NCBI RefSeq assembly: GCF_000632845.1
Contig: NZ_CP007474.1
Span: 744,001 to 808,000 of the forward strand
Length of the DNA stretch: 64,000 nucleotides
Direction of reading: 5' to 3'
DNA from: Ehrlichia japonica
GTDB lineage: Bacteria > Pseudomonadota > Alphaproteobacteria > Rickettsiales > Anaplasmataceae
The translations under genes and the position numbers were made by a program. Below, in pieces: positions 21,551 to 30,826 of the stretch. The notes under the pieces were generated by a model that saw nothing but the letters and a program-made list of their open reading frames with translations, was not told the DNA's origin and did not search any database. How positions within the stretch are numbered: position 1 is the first letter of the stretch; each line of letters opens with the position of its first letter.

Positions 21551-22315
21551 TTACTCATTATTAAATTTCTTTCTTAAATAATCACATAAGGTAAAATTAC
21601 TAGCTATAAACAAATCATTATCACATACAATTTTGCCTTTACTTTCTTCAACAAATAACTTACCCACAGCAGCTTGATATTTATTAATATTAGAATAAAT
21701 TAAGGCATCATAAGATGCTGAACACAAATAGGAAAATCCCAAAGCCATAGAACCCATAGCACGTATTATAACAGCCTGAGAATTAAGCTGACTATCAATC
21801 ATACCAACACTAAGATGTGTAATAACAAAATCAATTACAGCCCTACTTATACTTTGTTTATTTCCTACATGCATTTTTATATAACGAGATTGCACATTTT
21901 CTGAGAAAGCACCTACCCCTTTTTCTACGTAAAAAGTTTCTTTCAGTATTGGAGCATCAATTATAGCAGCAACAGGCTCTCCATGACGAAAAAAAGCAAT
22001 TAACGTAGCAAAATAAGGCAAATAATTTATAAAATTAGTTCTACTATCTATTGGGTTAACAAACCAAAAATTTTCTCCAACCTCAGATACATTTCTAGTA
22101 TCATCAAATATAATTCCATAATCTTGTCGATAACTATATAATCCATCAGTAATAATTTTTTTTGACCTCAAATAAGCAGATCGAGTAAAATTACTTGCAG
22201 CAGTATAAGAAGATTGCATATACCGGATTTCACTAAAATCTCTAATTAAAGCCCTAGATGATTGTCTCACTGATTTTAACATAATATTAGTAACAGAAGA
22301 AAAAATTACAGACAT
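21551..22315 (-). CDS. Inositol monophosphatase-family protein, probably catalytically inactive
   Basis: A 254-residue homologue of SuhB/CysQ-type phosphatases. The fold-defining blocks are visible, but the metal-ligand motifs are altered. The usual D-P-x-D-G-T-x-N-F reads NPIDSRTNF at about residues 88-96, so the first Asp is Asn and the Gly-Thr pair is changed. The upstream G-E-E motif is replaced by DYGIIFDDT. The C-terminal W-D-x-A-A-G motif reads KYQAAVGKLFVEES, losing the catalytic Asp. From family knowledge these residues bind the magnesium ions, so hydrolysis is unlikely. It may serve a non-catalytic role, as SuhB does in E. coli antitermination, but that is inference. It lies downstream of efp on the same strand, 190 bases apart. 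Confidence 0.82.
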   Translation of the reverse strand: MSVIFSSVTNIMLKSVRQSSRALIRDFSEIRYMQSSYTAASNFTRSAYLRSKKIITDGLYSYRQDYGIIFDDTRNVSEVGENFWFVNPIDSRTNFINYLPYFATLIAFFRHGEPVAAIIDAPILKETFYVEKGVGAFSENVQSRYIKMHVGNKQSISRAVIDFVITHLSVGMIDSQLNSQAVIIRAMGSMALGFSYLCSASYDALIYSNINKYQAAVGKLFVEESKGKIVCDNDLFIASNFTLCDYLRKKFNNE

Positions 22316-22505
22316 TTACAACTCCTTACTTTTAATATGACTCTATAATTAAGTAGCTACCCAACATATAAATAGAACTCAATAAATAGCCAGATACATT
22401 TTTATTTACAACGTCTTTATAGACACAAACAAAGAATAGAACTAGTCCAGCATATGTTGCAGAACATGCCCTTCTACAAGAATACAAATATTAAATTAAT
22501 TAACA

Positions 22506-23075
22506 CTATCCCTTTGCTCGCTCATAATAGCTATCATCTGGAGTATACACAACTATTTTATCTCCAGGCTTAATAAATGTAGGGACGCTAATACGTTGAT
22601 TATTTTCTAACATTGCTACTTTATAAGCAGAAGAAGAAACTGTCTGCCCTTTAATGACAGCTTCGGTTTCAACTACTTGAAGAGTTACATAATCTGGCAC
22701 CTTAGCAGATATTATTTCTCCATTATAAAACACTAAAGTAATAATAATATTATCCTTCAAATATACACTCTTATCGCCTAATATATCTTTACTAATTGTA
22801 AGCTGCTCATAAGTCTTAAGGTGCATGATAGTAATCATTGAACCATCACCATAGATATACTGATAATCAGATTCATCAACAATAGCCCGCTTTATATCTC
22901 CATCTGCACGAAACCTCTCATGCTGTTTAGTACCAGTTTTTAAATTTTTCATTTCAGCTTGTATATAGGCTCCACCTTTACCTGGCTGAGTATGCATAAC
23001 TTTTACAACTAAATACAAAGCATTATTATGTTCTAATATATGCCCAGGCCTAATATCACTCCCTCTTTCCGCCAT
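22506..23075 (-). CDS. efp: Elongation factor P
   Basis: Translation factor that rescues ribosomes stalled at proline runs by binding between the P and E sites. The 189-residue product has the three-domain EF-P layout: an N-terminal KOW-like domain with the modified-lysine loop HTQPGKGGAYIQAEMKNL at about residues 28-45, and two OB domains, ending with the signature region IKGQTVSSSAYKVAMLENN and a C-terminal VYTPDDSYYERAKG. The loop lysine that is beta-lysylated in E. coli is present (PGKGG), but epmA/epmB are not in the window. The start is an ATG opening MAERGSDIRPGHIL. It is upstream of the inositol-phosphatase-like gene, probably in one unit. Confidence 0.97.
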   Translation of the reverse strand: MAERGSDIRPGHILEHNNALYLVVKVMHTQPGKGGAYIQAEMKNLKTGTKQHERFRADGDIKRAIVDESDYQYIYGDGSMITIMHLKTYEQLTISKDILGDKSVYLKDNIIITLVFYNGEIISAKVPDYVTLQVVETEAVIKGQTVSSSAYKVAMLENNQRISVPTFIKPGDKIVVYTPDDSYYERAKG

Positions 23076-23576
23076 CTTTCATAAACAAAAAACTACAACT
23101 TCGGAATTTTATTCTTAAAGCACAAGTAATTCAAGAAAAATAAATACCTATAGTAACTTTACTCATAAATATATCCTGTTATCAATTATATAACAAGGAC
23201 CTTTTATCAATCATTTAGTATAAGTTCATACCAATTTTTATTAAGATTTTATTTTATACATAACATCTTACCAATGACTAGAACACATAATCATCATATA
23301 AATTAAAAAAAAATAATAATAAGCTTAGATGAGATTTAGAATGAACACATATAGTAAATTATAATGTATACTAACAGCAATCCTTTAATATTAATAATCT
23401 TATAATTATAATGGATATATCAATGATATATATTTTAATATACCAATTATAATAAACACAATTTACCAGTCATAATTTTAGTGTTTAAAAATAGAACTGA
23501 TAACTACAACTTTCAACATTTATAATATAAAATTATCATATTTCAACTAATATGTTACACTCTTTATAAAAAAATT
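23076..23576. other. Divergent spacer between efp and the fused oxidoreductase
   Basis: The spacer holds 501 AT-rich bases. It must contain promoters for both directions; the rightward one is listed separately. A region of many TATA and ATTATAAT words at about 23400-23460 is low complexity and gave no clear operator. No gene was seen. Confidence 0.4.
23533..23561 (+). promoter_or_regulatory. Candidate promoter of the fused oxidoreductase gene
   Basis: TTATCA (23533-23538), a 17-base spacer and TACACT (23556-23561), preceded by TG one base upstream (TATGTTACACT), that is, an extended -10. The predicted start is about 10 bases before the ATG at 23577. The same TATGyTACACT phrase occurs before yidC. 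Confidence 0.45.
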
Positions 23577-26500
23577 ATGTTAGAATTCGAACTTACTGTA
23601 CAAAATCTATATACCAGAGAAGGTTTAGTAAAATTAGATAATCTATTTTTATCATATCTACAGTCTAATAACGAAGATCTACACAACGTATTAATTAAAG
23701 AGCGTCAGAAAGATATTAAATCTGACAATACATCATGTATTATAGACCTTTCATATATGGTTGAGAGTTTCATAGCAAAATTATTTAAAATTGAAAATGA
23801 AGTAGTAACACAACAAAATGCACACAAAGAATTTTCAGAAATATATAAATGTAAAAGATTATTTATACAACGTTATGCTCTTAAAAAATATCCAAACATT
23901 AACAATTTAGACATATCAGAAATAATACAGCAAATTAGCCAGATATTTAAACTACCTATTCAAGAGAAAGAATTTGTTCAACAAGTATTACTATGGTTTG
24001 AAGATCAAGAAAAATATTCAGAAAACCTAGACATTACAGCTAAATACGCTGCATATATGGTACATTCGAAATCAGATAGTATTTTATTCAATGTACCAAA
24101 CAAAATAGATTTTAACAATTTAGTTCCTACAACGACAAAAATTATCAACAACAATACAACTGTAATGACATCAGAGCGTCTCAAACGCAGATATGGCTTT
24201 AGCCTCACCCATAAAGAACCTAGCTTATATCAAGCCTTAAATGACTGTCATTATTGTATTTTTTGCCACAAACAAAATAAAGACAGTTGCTCAAAAGGAT
24301 TATTAGAAAACAACAATTCATTTAAAAAATCAACACTATCCATAGAATTGCATGGCTGCCCTTTAGAAGAAAAAATATCAGAAATGAACTTACTAAAATC
24401 GCAAGGATATACTATAGCAGCGTTAGCAATTGCTATGATTGATAATCCGTTATGTGTTTTAACAGGATATCATATTTGTAATGACTGCACTAAATCGTGC
24501 ATTTACCAAAAACAAGATCCTGTAAACATACCAATGGTTGAGACTCAAATTGTCAACAATGTTCTCGCTTTAAGTTATGGATTTGAAATATACTCATTAC
24601 TCACCAGGTGGAATCCTATAAATTTTGAACGACCATTCCCTCAAGTACATACAAATAAAAATATACTGGTCATAGGGCTAGGTCCAGCAGGAATTAACCT
24701 ATCACATCATCTTCTAAATGATGGACACACTGTTGTTGCAATAGACGGATTAAAAATTGAACCTTTACCACAACATATTTCCGGAGTTACTCAATTCGGA
24801 GAGAAAACAGAATTCAAATTAATCAAAAATGTAAAAACAGAATTATACGAAAATCTAAATGAACGTGTACCTCACGGATTTGGAGGAGTGTCTGAATATG
24901 GGATTACTGCAAGATGGAACAAAAATTATCTAAAAATAGCAAGGCTGATACTAGAGAGAAGAAAAAATTTTGCAATGTATGGAGGAATAAGATTTGGCAG
25001 TACATTAACAACAGAAAATGCTTTTGAAATGGGATTTCACCATATTGCTCTCGCAACAGGATCCGGCAGTCCAAATATAATCAATGTACATAACTCTTTG
25101 GCACGAGGAGTACGCATGGCATCAGACTTTTTAATGTCACTACAATTGACTGGGGCTGCAAGAATAAATTCAATTGCCAATTTACAAATCAGACTACCCA
25201 TCATCATCATAGGCGGAGGATTAACAGCAATAGATGCAGCAACAGAAGCTCTTGCATATTATCCATTGCAAGTAGAAAAATTCCTTACAAGATACGAAGC
25301 ACTGACAAAAATTTATGGCAAATCACACATAGAAGCAAACTGGACAGAAGAAGAAAAAATCATTGCAAATGAATTTTTAAGCCATGCAATTCAAATCAGA
25401 AAAGAAAAAATATTAGCTAAAGCAGAAAATAGACAAGAAAAAATTATCGAGCTACTACAATTATGGGGAGGAGTTACTATTGTTTATAGAAATCAGTTGT
25501 TAGATGCTCCAAGTTATAAATTAAATAGTGACGAAATAAACAATGCACTAGCAGAAGGAATATACTTTATAGAAAATTTACAACCATATAAAATGATAAC
25601 TGATCAGTACAATCACATAAGTAATATTATATTGATTGATCAATACAATAATAAAAAAACACTTCCTACAAAAACCATCATAATTGCAGCAGGGACTAAA
25701 CCAAACTTAATTAGCATAAAAGAAAATCAACAATTTTGTGCATTAGGTCAAGATTTCACCCATACCTTTGATTTACAAGGCAACAGCATAATAATAACTG
25801 CATCTCCAAAATTTACAAAAAAAGATAGCATATTTATATCACATGATAAAAAAATTAGTATTTTCGGAGATCTACATTTGCCATATAGAGGCAGTGTAGT
25901 TAAAGCAATGGCAAGTGCTAAAAATGGATATCCAATTATAACACAGATATTAAAACAATGTTCACCAACAAAAGAGACCCAATTACTAACAAAACTAAAC
26001 CACAAGCTAAAAGCATATATAGTAAACATAGAACATATTACAAAAACTATCACTAAACTTACTATTTTAGCTCCTCTTGCAGCAGCAAATTTTAAACCTG
26101 GACAATTCTACAGATTACAAAATTTTGAATGTAACAGCTTAAATATAGAAAATACACAATTAGCAATGGAAAGCTTAGCATTAACAGGAGTTTCTGTAGA
26201 TAAGAAGAAAGGATTAATATCAACTATAGTATTGAATACAGGAGGATCTAGCCATTTATGTAATTATCTTAAAAAAAACGAACCTATTATTTTCATGGGC
26301 CCTACTGGAACCCCAACAGAAATTCCTCACAATCAAAACATAATCTTAATAGGTGGAGGAGTAGGCAATGCTGTATTATTCTCAATAGGCAAAGCATTAT
26401 TATCAAATAACTGTAAAGTTTTATATTTTGCAGGATATAAAAAAGTAGAAGATGTATTTGAACCATCATCTATAGAAGAATCATCAAATACTGTAGTATG

Positions 26501-26963
26501 GTGTTGCGATGAAAAAATGATTGAACCAAGAAGAACCCACGATAAATCTTATCACGGAAATATAATTGATGGCATAATTCAATATAACAATCATTTGTCA
26601 AAAGATACTGACATACCCTTAGATTCTGTAGATCGAATTATTATCATTGGTTCAAGCCATATGATGGATGCAGTATCACATGCTATATTCAATCAGTTAC
26701 GTATTCTTTTTAAAAAAGAGATTAAAGTTATAGCATCCATTAATTCTCCCATGCAGTGCATGATGAAAGAAATATGTGCTCAATGTTTACAAAAACATAT
26801 AGATCCAATAACAAAGCAGGAAAATTTTATATATAGCTGTAATAATCAAGACCAGTATGCAAATTACGTAGATTTCAAATTCTTAAGTGAAAGACTTAAA
26901 CAAAATAACTTGCAAGAAAAATGCACCAAACAGTGGATAGATTACTGCCTACATAAATTATGA
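23577..26963 (+). CDS. Fused GltD-like flavoprotein with PyrK/FNR-like C-terminal domain
   Basis: A 1128-residue soluble oxidoreductase. The N-terminus (to about 200) is helical and unassigned. Cysteine motifs follow at about 223-241 (CHYCIFCHKQNKDSCS) and 299-307 (CNDCTKSC), like the iron-sulfur N-domain of the glutamate synthase small subunit. Two Rossmann motifs come next: NILVIGLGPAGINLSHHLL at about 361 and IIIIGGGLTAIDAATEA at about 542. From about 800 there is a ferredoxin-reductase-type domain (FKPGQFYRLQNF; ILIGGGVGNAVLF) ending in a Cys cluster (QCMMKEICAQCLQKH, about 1061-1075, and YSC), as in PyrK or SudB. The likely role is NAD(P)H-linked electron transfer. The true substrate is unknown; without a GltB partner here, calling it glutamate synthase would be unsafe. 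Confidence 0.85.
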   Translation: MLEFELTVQNLYTREGLVKLDNLFLSYLQSNNEDLHNVLIKERQKDIKSDNTSCIIDLSYMVESFIAKLFKIENEVVTQQNAHKEFSEIYKCKRLFIQRYALKKYPNINNLDISEIIQQISQIFKLPIQEKEFVQQVLLWFEDQEKYSENLDITAKYAAYMVHSKSDSILFNVPNKIDFNNLVPTTTKIINNNTTVMTSERLKRRYGFSLTHKEPSLYQALNDCHYCIFCHKQNKDSCSKGLLENNNSFKKSTLSIELHGCPLEEKISEMNLLKSQGYTIAALAIAMIDNPLCVLTGYHICNDCTKSCIYQKQDPVNIPMVETQIVNNVLALSYGFEIYSLLTRWNPINFERPFPQVHTNKNILVIGLGPAGINLSHHLLNDGHTVVAIDGLKIEPLPQHISGVTQFGEKTEFKLIKNVKTELYENLNERVPHGFGGVSEYGITARWNKNYLKIARLILERRKNFAMYGGIRFGSTLTTENAFEMGFHHIALATGSGSPNIINVHNSLARGVRMASDFLMSLQLTGAARINSIANLQIRLPIIIIGGGLTAIDAATEALAYYPLQVEKFLTRYEALTKIYGKSHIEANWTEEEKIIANEFLSHAIQIRKEKILAKAENRQEKIIELLQLWGGVTIVYRNQLLDAPSYKLNSDEINNALAEGIYFIENLQPYKMITDQYNHISNIILIDQYNNKKTLPTKTIIIAAGTKPNLISIKENQQFCALGQDFTHTFDLQGNSIIITASPKFTKKDSIFISHDKKISIFGDLHLPYRGSVVKAMASAKNGYPIITQILKQCSPTKETQLLTKLNHKLKAYIVNIEHITKTITKLTILAPLAAANFKPGQFYRLQNFECNSLNIENTQLAMESLALTGVSVDKKKGLISTIVLNTGGSSHLCNYLKKNEPIIFMGPTGTPTEIPHNQNIILIGGGVGNAVLFSIGKALLSNNCKVLYFAGYKKVEDVFEPSSIEESSNTVVWCCDEKMIEPRRTHDKSYHGNIIDGIIQYNNHLSKDTDIPLDSVDRIIIIGSSHMMDAVSHAIFNQLRILFKKEIKVIASINSPMQCMMKEICAQCLQKHIDPITKQENFIYSCNNQDQYANYVDFKFLSERLKQNNLQEKCTKQWIDYCLHKL

Positions 26964-27430
26964 CTAAATAAAAACACTACTTAACACCTTCCTTATGAAT
27001 TACACAACACACTCAGCGCTTCTATATTAAATTTTACTAAATGTCACCTAGAAAGACGTACTAAACAGTAAGTAGATTCCTACATATTATAAACTTAAAT
27101 AAGATAATATCTTTTCCTTAAGTTTCCCAATATATTTAACATCTCTTTTAATCCTTAATGCTTCATTCAACCATAATCCAAGCAAATATATTAAGTAGTA
27201 AAATAGATTGTTACTGATATAAATTACAACTAAATAAAAACATTGACGTAACACCTTACCTATGACACTACTCAAATATACTCAATATTCAATTGATATC
27301 AACTCTATACACTATAAATTCTTCATTTCATTATTACAAAAATTACTAAGCTAGTATTGTTAGTAGAATATTTAAAAATTCTGACATTTTACAACTAACA
27401 TGATAAATAAAAATACTGCTAAAACTTTAA
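26946..27430. repeat. Spacer with diverged copies of the oxidoreductase 3' end
   Basis: The bases around the oxidoreductase stop (about 26946-26990: AAATTATGACTAAATAAAAA then CACTACTTAACACCTT) reappear at about 27216-27262 (AAATTACAACTAAATAAAAA then CATTGACGTAACACCTT) and perhaps a third time near 27397-27430. The similarity is partial and AT-rich. Otherwise the 634-base spacer to psd contains no gene; a 62-codon minus-strand frame at 27087-27275 looks accidental. Confidence 0.4.
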
Positions 27431-27544
27431 ATAGCAAATTTAATTATACTAATTGAGATCCACATTCTTAGTATTAAAATAACACACAAAACAGCGCAAC
27501 TGTAACGGTATATCTATAAATTACATAAATCTATCAAATATTAA

Positions 27545-27572
27545 TTGCATAAAATATTGCAAAGTTTATAAT
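27545..27572 (+). promoter_or_regulatory. Candidate psd-pssA promoter
   Basis: TTGCAT (27545-27550), a 16-base spacer and a perfect TATAAT (27567-27572). A ribosome-binding GAGG at 27587-27590 lies seven bases before the psd ATG at 27598. Confidence 0.6.
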
Positions 27573-27597
27573 CTCTTAAAAAGTCTGAGGTCGAGTA

Positions 27598-28278
27598 ATG
27601 CTTTACAATTTTATTCATAACATCCACAGGGAGGGATATATATTTATAATGATATCATTCCTTATGTCTTGCATTGGATTTGCTATTTCTTGCAGCTTAG
27701 GAATAATTTGTTTAGTTATGTCATTATTGTGCATATATTTTTTTCGTGACCCTGTACGTGTAGTACCAGAAGGAGATAATCTAGTTCTTAGCCCAGCTGA
27801 CGGTGTAATATTAGACATTAAGGAAGTCAACTCTCCTATGGATAACTCTACACAAGTAGTATGCATTAGTATTTTTTTAAACATATTGAATGTTCATGTA
27901 AATCGAATTCCTGTATCTGGAATTATTAAGAGTACAGAATATATACCAGGAAGATTTTTATTAGCTTCGCTAAATAAGTCAAGTGAGTTAAATGAGAGAC
28001 AAAGGTTAGTTATTGAATCTAAACTTGATAGCCACTCGATTATTATAGATCAAATTGCAGGATTAGTAGCGCGACGTATAGTATGCAATGCATACGAAGG
28101 TCAAAATGTTAATTCCGGTGAGAGATTTGGTATTATTAGATTCGGCAGTCGGGTTAATCTGTATTTACCATTAAGTGTCCACGTATCAGCATTTATAGGA
28201 CAAACGGTTATAGGTGGAGAAACTATTTTAGCATACCTGCAAGAAGCTCCTAAACAATTAACAGTTAAGTCTATATAA
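27598..28278 (+). CDS. psd: Phosphatidylserine decarboxylase proenzyme
   Basis: Converts phosphatidylserine to phosphatidylethanolamine. The 226-residue protein is the short (archaeal-type) form. It has a hydrophobic N-terminus with one or two membrane segments (about 15-52), then FRDPVRVVPEGDNLVLSPAD, the conserved SIFLNILNVHVNRIPVSG block, and near the C-terminus FGSRVNLYLP at about 182-191. There the Gly-Ser bond is self-cleaved to form the pyruvoyl cofactor. The start is supported by GAGG seven bases upstream and a good promoter. pssA starts five bases after the stop, giving a two-step phosphatidylethanolamine operon. Confidence 0.95.
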   Translation: MLYNFIHNIHREGYIFIMISFLMSCIGFAISCSLGIICLVMSLLCIYFFRDPVRVVPEGDNLVLSPADGVILDIKEVNSPMDNSTQVVCISIFLNILNVHVNRIPVSGIIKSTEYIPGRFLLASLNKSSELNERQRLVIESKLDSHSIIIDQIAGLVARRIVCNAYEGQNVNSGERFGIIRFGSRVNLYLPLSVHVSAFIGQTVIGGETILAYLQEAPKQLTVKSI

Positions 28279-28282
28279 TAAT

Positions 28283-29062
28283 ATGAAAGAGGAACAAAGT
28301 GGCAAGTTTTTTCCTATCGCTAGGTTATTTCCTAATATAGTTACCCTATTAGGTTTATGTGCTGGTTTGACCTCTATAAAATTTACCTTTATTGGTAAAT
28401 GGGAGTCTGCTGTCATGTTTATCATCATAGCAGCACTCATAGATGGAATGGATGGTAGGATTGCCAGATTACTTAATTCCACTAGTGGTTTTGGTGCTCA
28501 GCTTGATTCTTTTGCAGATTTTTTAAATTTTGGCGCTGCTCCGGCATTTTTATTATACTTTTGGTCTCTCAAGCAAATTAAAGTAATAGGTTGGATGCTA
28601 GTGATGATGTTTGTAATGTGTATGTCAATTAGACTTGCCAGATTCAATATGTCTTTATACGAAGAAAAAAAATTAGATTGGCATAAATTTTTTTTTGTAG
28701 GAGTACCTGCACCACTGGGAGCAGTATTATCATTAATTCCAATAATGCTAACTTTTTACTATCATGATAATCATTGGTTAGTTCAAAACTTATCTGATCA
28801 AAATAATGTAGCAATATATTTTGCTGTTATTGCATTCTTATCAGCAAGCAATATTCCTACATTTTCTGCAAAACATCTCTATATACCAAAAAACTTATCT
28901 TATATATTCATTCTACTGTTTGGTATATTTATTGTATTTGCAATAACAAAACCATGGATAACATTTCCAGTTGTTGGAATGATGTATATATTATCAATCC
29001 CCGTAAGTAGTGCACTATACATATATATTATGTATAAAACTAAAGGCAAGCCAATAAAATAG
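28283..29062 (+). CDS. pssA: CDP-diacylglycerol-serine O-phosphatidyltransferase
   Basis: Makes phosphatidylserine from CDP-diacylglycerol and serine, the substrate for Psd encoded just upstream. The 259-residue integral membrane protein has about seven hydrophobic segments and the CDP-alcohol phosphotransferase signature at about residues 53-80: DGMDGRIARLLNSTSGFGAQ followed by LDSFAD, with all the Asp residues of the D-G-x2-A-R...G-x3-D-x3-D pattern present. It follows psd by four bases. The AGCS symporter gene follows 20 bases later and may be on the same transcript. Confidence 0.96.
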   Translation: MKEEQSGKFFPIARLFPNIVTLLGLCAGLTSIKFTFIGKWESAVMFIIIAALIDGMDGRIARLLNSTSGFGAQLDSFADFLNFGAAPAFLLYFWSLKQIKVIGWMLVMMFVMCMSIRLARFNMSLYEEKKLDWHKFFFVGVPAPLGAVLSLIPIMLTFYYHDNHWLVQNLSDQNNVAIYFAVIAFLSASNIPTFSAKHLYIPKNLSYIFILLFGIFIVFAITKPWITFPVVGMMYILSIPVSSALYIYIMYKTKGKPIK

Positions 29063-29082
29063 TACCATATATATAGATCACT

Positions 29083-30465
29083 ATGATAAACCTTGGGCCT
29101 ACAGACTTTTTTCCATATCTCTCTAAAATATTAGAGTCCATTTTTTCTCTTACAGTATTCCGAATTCCATTAATTATTCTATGGATAATATATCTAGGAA
29201 CATTTTGCACTATAAAATTTAAATTCATCAATATAAGACTTTTCAAACACGCTCTAAATATTTTAATAAATTCGCCTAGAAATAAAAACAATTATACTAT
29301 TTCTAATATTCAAGCATTTATCACAGCAATATCTGGTACTATAGGATTAGGAACAATTTCAGGAGTAGTTATAGCAATTTCCACAGGAGGTCCAGGAGCA
29401 GTATTATGGATGATAATAATAGGCATTTTAGGCATGTCAGTAAAATTTGCCGAAGTAACATTAGGATTTAAATACTATTTACTAGAAAAGCAAAATAATA
29501 TAGGAGGTCCCTTTCAATACATCAGATGTGGATTAGCTGAACTAGGATTAGTGAAAACAGGAAAAATAACAGCATACATATACGCTATTATCATGATAAT
29601 AGCTATGTCTTTTGGAGGAATATCATTTCAATCAAATCAAGCAACTATACTATTAAGCAACACTTTCCATCAAGTAAACTGTAGTATTATTGTTTTAATA
29701 TTAACATTATTAAGTGGATTAGTGATAATGGGAGGAATAACACGCATTGCAAAAATCATGACAAAACTGTCCCCTATAATGGTGATACTATACATAACCA
29801 TATGTACAGCTATTATTATTAGTCATTTAGACCAACTACTCTCTACACTAAGTATAATGTTACATGGAATGATAGGAGGAAATAGTGTCACTGGAGGAGC
29901 AATAGGATCCCTTATTGCAGGAGTTAGAAGATCAGTTTTTGCAAACGAAGCCGGAGTTGGAACTTCTCCCATAATACATGCTTCAACAAATGACACTGAA
30001 CCTGCAAGAGTAGGATGCACTGCAATGCTTGAACCATTTATTGACACTGTACTTGTATCATTTATTACAGGAATAGTAGTCATACTCACTGGATCTTATA
30101 ACCACATAAATAGTAGCAGTAGTGCAATAACAATTAATAATATATTTTCTAATATTTGTCCGATTTGTGAATACGTTATATTTCCTTTTATTGTATTTGC
30201 TTTTGCATTTTCATCAATTATCACATATTCCTATTACTGTGAAATATCATGGAAATATATATTTGGAAGTTCACGTCATATTATATTATGTAGAACACTT
30301 ATAATGTGCATAATCGTAATCAGTGGATTATCAAAAAACATAGTACCTATATCTCAATTAGGAGAACTGCTCTTTATATTCCTCACAATACCTAATGGAT
30401 TAACAATTATTCTATTAAGTGATACTATAAATCAAGAACTTAAGAGATATTTACAAAAAACTTAA
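29083..30465 (+). CDS. AGCS-family sodium:alanine/glycine symporter
   Basis: A 460-residue inner-membrane transporter of the alanine-or-glycine:cation symporter family. Around ten to eleven hydrophobic spans are visible, with the family blocks ISGTIGLGTISGVVIAISTG, GGPGAVLWMIIIGILGMSVK, FAEVTLGFKY, and the conserved GVRRSVFANEAGVGTSPIIH at about residues 284-303. It probably imports a small neutral amino acid with sodium; substrate specificity cannot be read from the sequence. It is close behind pssA (20 bases), so it is possibly transcribed from the psd promoter. Confidence 0.92.
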   Translation: MINLGPTDFFPYLSKILESIFSLTVFRIPLIILWIIYLGTFCTIKFKFINIRLFKHALNILINSPRNKNNYTISNIQAFITAISGTIGLGTISGVVIAISTGGPGAVLWMIIIGILGMSVKFAEVTLGFKYYLLEKQNNIGGPFQYIRCGLAELGLVKTGKITAYIYAIIMIIAMSFGGISFQSNQATILLSNTFHQVNCSIIVLILTLLSGLVIMGGITRIAKIMTKLSPIMVILYITICTAIIISHLDQLLSTLSIMLHGMIGGNSVTGGAIGSLIAGVRRSVFANEAGVGTSPIIHASTNDTEPARVGCTAMLEPFIDTVLVSFITGIVVILTGSYNHINSSSSAITINNIFSNICPICEYVIFPFIVFAFAFSSIITYSYYCEISWKYIFGSSRHIILCRTLIMCIIVISGLSKNIVPISQLGELLFIFLTIPNGLTIILLSDTINQELKRYLQKT

Positions 30466-30826
30466 TTATACAGAATACTTACTGTAATAACTTAAATGAT
30501 TTACTTTATTACTGCACAGTGATATAAATTCTATAATGAATCACTTTACTTAATATTACTATATCATTTTTATATATTTTTTCTAAATTCTCTAAAAATA
30601 TCCATAACTAACATACAACTTTAAAATCACAAATTAAGTTTAATTCCTAAGATAATGATCATATAACATTTTTCTTCAGTTCAGCACCTAAAATCAATTC
30701 ATTTCAGAAGTATTTTTGATATATTATCAATTAATAAAATTAACACACTTGATATTTATATTGCCTTATTGATTTAAAAAAAGCTATATGCTACACTAAA
30801 TTTTATTAAGGTGCTCATTAAGCAAT
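30466..30826. other. Spacer upstream of yidC
   Basis: The spacer holds 361 AT-rich bases. Apart from the yidC promoter at its end, nothing was seen. The rpmH and rnpA genes that precede yidC in many bacteria are not here. Confidence 0.5.
30769..30797 (+). promoter_or_regulatory. yidC-ribH-nusB promoter
   Basis: TTGATT (30769-30774), exactly 17 bases, then TACACT (30792-30797) with a TG one base upstream (TATGCTACACT), an extended -10. The predicted start is about 23 bases before the ATG at 30827. Confidence 0.6.

Noticed and set aside
27087-27275. 62-codon minus-strand frame in the spacer before psd
   Set aside because: Falls in a region of decayed repeats, no start signal or family resemblance.
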